Source of the DNA: Neelides folsomi
Lineage: Eukaryota; Arthropoda; Collembola; Neelipleona; Neelidae
Direction: 5' to 3'
Assembly: GCA_034687125.1 (NCBI GenBank)
Contig: JAQGBZ010000500.1
Span: 1-38,984 of the forward strand
Length of the DNA stretch: 38,984 bases
Shown here: piece by piece, positions 36,107 to 38,984 of the stretch
How the letters are laid out: each line of letters starts with the position of its first letter
Position numbering within the stretch: position 1 is the first letter of the stretch
Translations under genes and position numbers: made by a program
The notes under the pieces: model-generated
The model's database searches: none
What the model was told of the DNA's origin: nothing
Seen by the model: only the letters and a program-made list of their open reading frames with translations

Positions 36107-37595
36107 ATGAAAGAGATCATTTCAATTCACTTTGGACAATGCGGCAATCAAATTGGATACAAAGTAAATAAAAAAATAGATACCTTTTTGTACTATTCTT
36201 GAAGCTAAATATCTTAATTTTTTTCTATGTACGTTAATATAAATTTAAATTAATTTTATATACACATAGTTTTGGGAGTCGATTTTAAAAGATCATGGTA
36301 TAAATGAAGAAGGATCATATAACGGAAACCCTTGTGAAATGAATTTTTTGAATAAAACTTTCTTCAATGAAACTTCAGGTATTTCAAACAAAAAAACTCT
36401 AACTCTAAGACCATACATGATTGATTACACTATGTAATATAGGTCTTGGTATACTAATATAGCATTACATATTATATTACATTTCGAATACATCATCTAG
36501 TATTAATGTTAAATGGTTTAATTAAAAATCATATTAAAAGGTACACCTATTCCACAAGATCAATTCACGTTGATCTGGATCCTAACACTATGATTATTTT
36601 GGGAAATTCCATCCATCTCAGAAATCTTATTTCGAGTGAAAACATAATTACAGGAAAATAGGGCACAGGTAAAATCAAAATTAACTTTAAGGAGCTGAGC
36701 ATTTATGTAATATTTAATGTTATTTAATTTCATAGGCAGCAATTTTGTCAAATGTGGTTTCTCAGAAGGGATTAAATACTCCAAGGAAGTTCTTGAAGTG
36801 GTTAGAACCCATGCAGAAAAATATGACTCTCTTCAGGTATATAATACAGCAAAGCATAAAGCCATTTACCTAAATATAATTATAATAATTTTGAATCTTT
36901 GCAGGGATTTCTTTTTACACAAGGAATGGGCGGAGGAACTGGGACAGGAATGGGAATGTTTATCATGAGTTTTGTAAATGAGGAATTTCCAAAAAACCCA
37001 ATTCACAATTGGTGTATTTATCCATCTTCTAAAGTATGAAGAATCTTTTTCTTTATTCAAAATATAAATTAGCTAATCGAATTTTGATAAATTGTAGTAC
37101 CGTATACGTTTCATTTTTAATCAGGTGACAAAAACAATGGTCGAACCATATAATGTAGTATTTGCAACGAATGATCTCTTGAGTTTTTCTGATGCGGTTT
37201 ATTGTATTGACAATGAGATATGGTTTTTATTAAAAAAAGATTTGTAAATTTTACAGTATTTCACAGTGTAGTTAAATTAAACTATATATTAATAATTACA
37301 TACAGGCACTCTTCGATATCTGCTTCAAATCATTTAAAATGGAATATCCTTCGTTTACAGATTTGAATCATTTAACGCCGGTAAATAGCTCGATTATATT
37401 AAATGAAATAAATAAAAACCAAATTATTTGTAATAAATATCTGTACATGAAATTTCATAAATAGCTTGTTATGACTGGAGTCACTTCATCGTGAGATTTC
37501 ACGGAACACACGATATGAATTTACGGAAAATGGGAATTAATTTGGTTCCAATTCCCAAGTTAAAATTTCTCGTCCCTTCATTTTCCCCCTTTTAA
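36107..37595 (+). pseudogene. Beta-tubulin pseudogene with introns retained
   Basis: Eight exon remnants align in order with beta-tubulin: 36107-36163 (starts MKEIISIHFGQCGNQIGYK), 36270-36378, 36541-36668, 36736-36836, 36905-37033 (GTP loop GGGTGTGMG), 37125-37217 (MVEPYNVVFATND), 37306-37380 (ALFDICFKSFK) and 37465-37595. Most splice sites still look good, so this is not a processed copy. Lesions: two surplus bases near 36555 shift the frame; TAG at 36659-36661; the donor after 37217 reads AT instead of GT; one base is missing near 37492, creating TGA; TAA at 37593. The C-terminal third of tubulin is absent. Even intact parts are far from canonical beta-tubulin, suggesting a fast-evolving paralogue before it died. 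Family call is firm; death is strongly supported by multiple independent defects. Confidence 0.87.
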
Positions 37596-38278
37596 TGGTA
37601 TTATTTGTTATATTTAAATTAAATTAAATTTTATTAAATTCCATTTATTAAGGGAAGGAAAGTCAAAAGTCATAAATTGAGAAATGAATGTCATAAATCT
37701 CTAAGTTTATGTAAAATAGAAGGAATATAAAATCATTATTGCATAAATACCTTCCAAACCATCTCCAACAAGGGAAGGAACAAAATAGAAATTGATTTGG
37801 CTCATGGGAAAAACATCAAGCTTAGGATCAATTACATAATTAAATATGCTAAAATGTATATTTTAATAATTGTGATTAAATTATTCTAATTAAGCTTTAA
37901 TTAAAGACATTAATACCTACTATATTAAAGACTGCCTAATGTTTTATGATTTAAACACTGATGAGTCGAATAATGATTAATCCGAAACTAATACTATAAT
38001 GTAATGGTAAATAAAAAGAGTAACAAATGTGGAAATTAATAGATAATTAATAAGTGATTTTATTAACTTGTTTCTAATATCGCACTTCCAATTTCTCTTG
38101 TGACATAACTTCATCTCCATACCTAAAAAAAACCCGAAACTGAATAATCCACACAAAGAATTACTAACTTTTAGTACATACAATCATTTAAGTTACATGT
38201 ATGTACATAATATGTATTTATTTATGTATTACGCAAATAAATATACGTATATAAATTAATAATAAATAATTACCATTA
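37596..38278. other. Spacer with possible minus-strand exon fragments
   Basis: On the minus strand two splice-bounded open segments, 37751-37848 and 37663-37700, join in frame through a phase-1 intron and end at TGA. A third acceptor-bounded open piece begins at 38122. None resembles a known family. The plus strand shows nothing after the tubulin remnant. Confidence 0.25.
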
Positions 38279-38690
38279 TTATGGTGATCGCAAAACTGCC
38301 CCGAGAAGATTCTTGAGATCCATTTGAATTCCTTCAAGATCTTTCTTCATTTCTTCCTTGAATTCCTTCAGATCCTTTTTCACTTCTTTGAGTTCCTTCA
38401 CATCTTCCTTCAACTCCCTTAAATCCCGTTCGATTCTTTCCATTCTGCCTTCTTCCTCTTGGCTGTATAAATTAATAATATTTAAAGAACAAAATAAATA
38501 AAATTTTAAATTTTAAAATTTTTGAAATATAATAATACTTCACAAATTGTTAAATATACTTTGTTAATGTATTAGTTATGGAATATATTGTTTATATGTA
38601 ATTTAATTACGCCAATCTTTTTTCGCTACTTTGTACACCTGAGCTTCCAGATAAACTATAATGATTTTCCACAATAAACTTTATCATCAT
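38279..38690 (-). CDS. Small coiled-coil protein (87 aa), two exons
   Basis: Exon 1 (38611-38690) starts at a tandem ATG. A phase-2 intron leads to exon 2 (38279-38462), which ends TAATAA. From about residue 34 the protein is a clean heptad array for about seven repeats (RIERDLR, ELKEDVK, ELKEVKK, DLKEFKE, EMKKDLE, GIQMDLK, NLLGAVL), with Leu, Ile or Met at the second place of each. The first 26 residues are Ser-rich and not hydrophobic enough for a signal peptide. It should form a short parallel coiled coil. No family is recognised. In-frame TAA upstream of the ATG supports this start, but an alternative first exon beyond the window is possible. Joining restores one frame exactly across a good donor (GTAATT) and acceptor (TTATACAG). 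Confidence 0.6.
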
Positions 38691-38984
38691 CTCTTGGGTC
38701 CATTTTATGCTTGTTTAAGACAGTCTAGAACTGAACCGAAATTTTACTCAAATTAAGACAGTTGTCAAGTCTCAATTCCTTTTGTAGATAGCTTATCAAA
38801 GGTTGATCGTTTATAAAAGGCATATTTCCATATTTCCAAACAACCAACAATTTATCATATTTATACATTATACAAGTAATGAGTAGAGAAATGTATTGAA
38901 TTTTAACTTCCCAATTCCCTTCATTCGTTCAAGTTATAATAATAAATGATAAAGTAACATTTTACCTATTTTAGAATTATTTAA

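Noticed and set aside
37218..37305. Possible U12-type AT-AC intron in the tubulin remnant
   Set aside because: The 5' end ATATGG does not fit the U12 consensus ATATCC and the 3' end is AG; a mutated GT donor in a pseudogene is simpler.
37977..38183. 68-codon minus-strand open frame
   Set aside because: The second half is AT-derived hydrophobic sequence; only the acceptor at 38122 looked real and it supports no single clear frame.
1..38984. CRISPR array, operon promoters, tRNA or rRNA genes
   Set aside because: Read through on both strands, no regularly spaced repeats, bacterial signals or RNA-gene landmarks were recognised; I could not run a tRNA or covariance search.

Overview
The window is nuclear DNA from an animal, most likely an arthropod. 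It is AT-rich and full of short GT-AG introns. A complete gustatory receptor with the arthropod C-terminal TY(5x)QF signature sits beside a 65-exon axonemal dynein heavy chain. A GH19 chitinase next to a gustatory receptor would fit a springtail or another non-insect arthropod, but that placement is inference. All exon models were built by hand from splice sites, reading-frame continuity and family alignment.

Layout, left to right. 145-764 (+): GH19 chitinase, 5' end missing. 852-2587 (-): five-exon gustatory receptor. 3579-5893 (+): six-exon SLC16 monocarboxylate-type transporter. 6529-7025 and 7695-8278 (+): two small basic secreted proteins in tandem, with a 76-bp TA-flanked terminal inverted repeat element between them. 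8892-9581 (+): intronless DUF4291 protein. 10006-31134 (-): complete outer-arm dynein gamma-type heavy chain (DNAH5/DNAH8 class), which assembles without a frame break into 4665 codons plus stop. 33253-35329 (+): three-exon carotenoid cleavage oxygenase (NinaB/BCO family) with all four iron-binding histidines. 36107-37595 (+): decayed but intron-containing beta-tubulin pseudogene. 38279-38690 (-): 87-residue coiled-coil protein. Weaker candidates are a 66-residue secreted peptide at 32538-32932 (-) and a cryptic exon pair at 37663-37848 (-).

The genes do not form an operon or a single pathway; this is ordinary animal gene order with 0.3-2 kb spacers. Two loci touch flagella and microtubules: the dynein motor works in sperm flagella or cilia, and the dead tubulin looks like a fast-evolving paralogue. 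Others serve the environmental interface: chitin breakdown, taste, secreted basic peptides and carotenoid/retinoid chemistry. Two loci, GH19 and DUF4291, belong to families much commoner outside animals and are the best candidates for ancient gene transfer.
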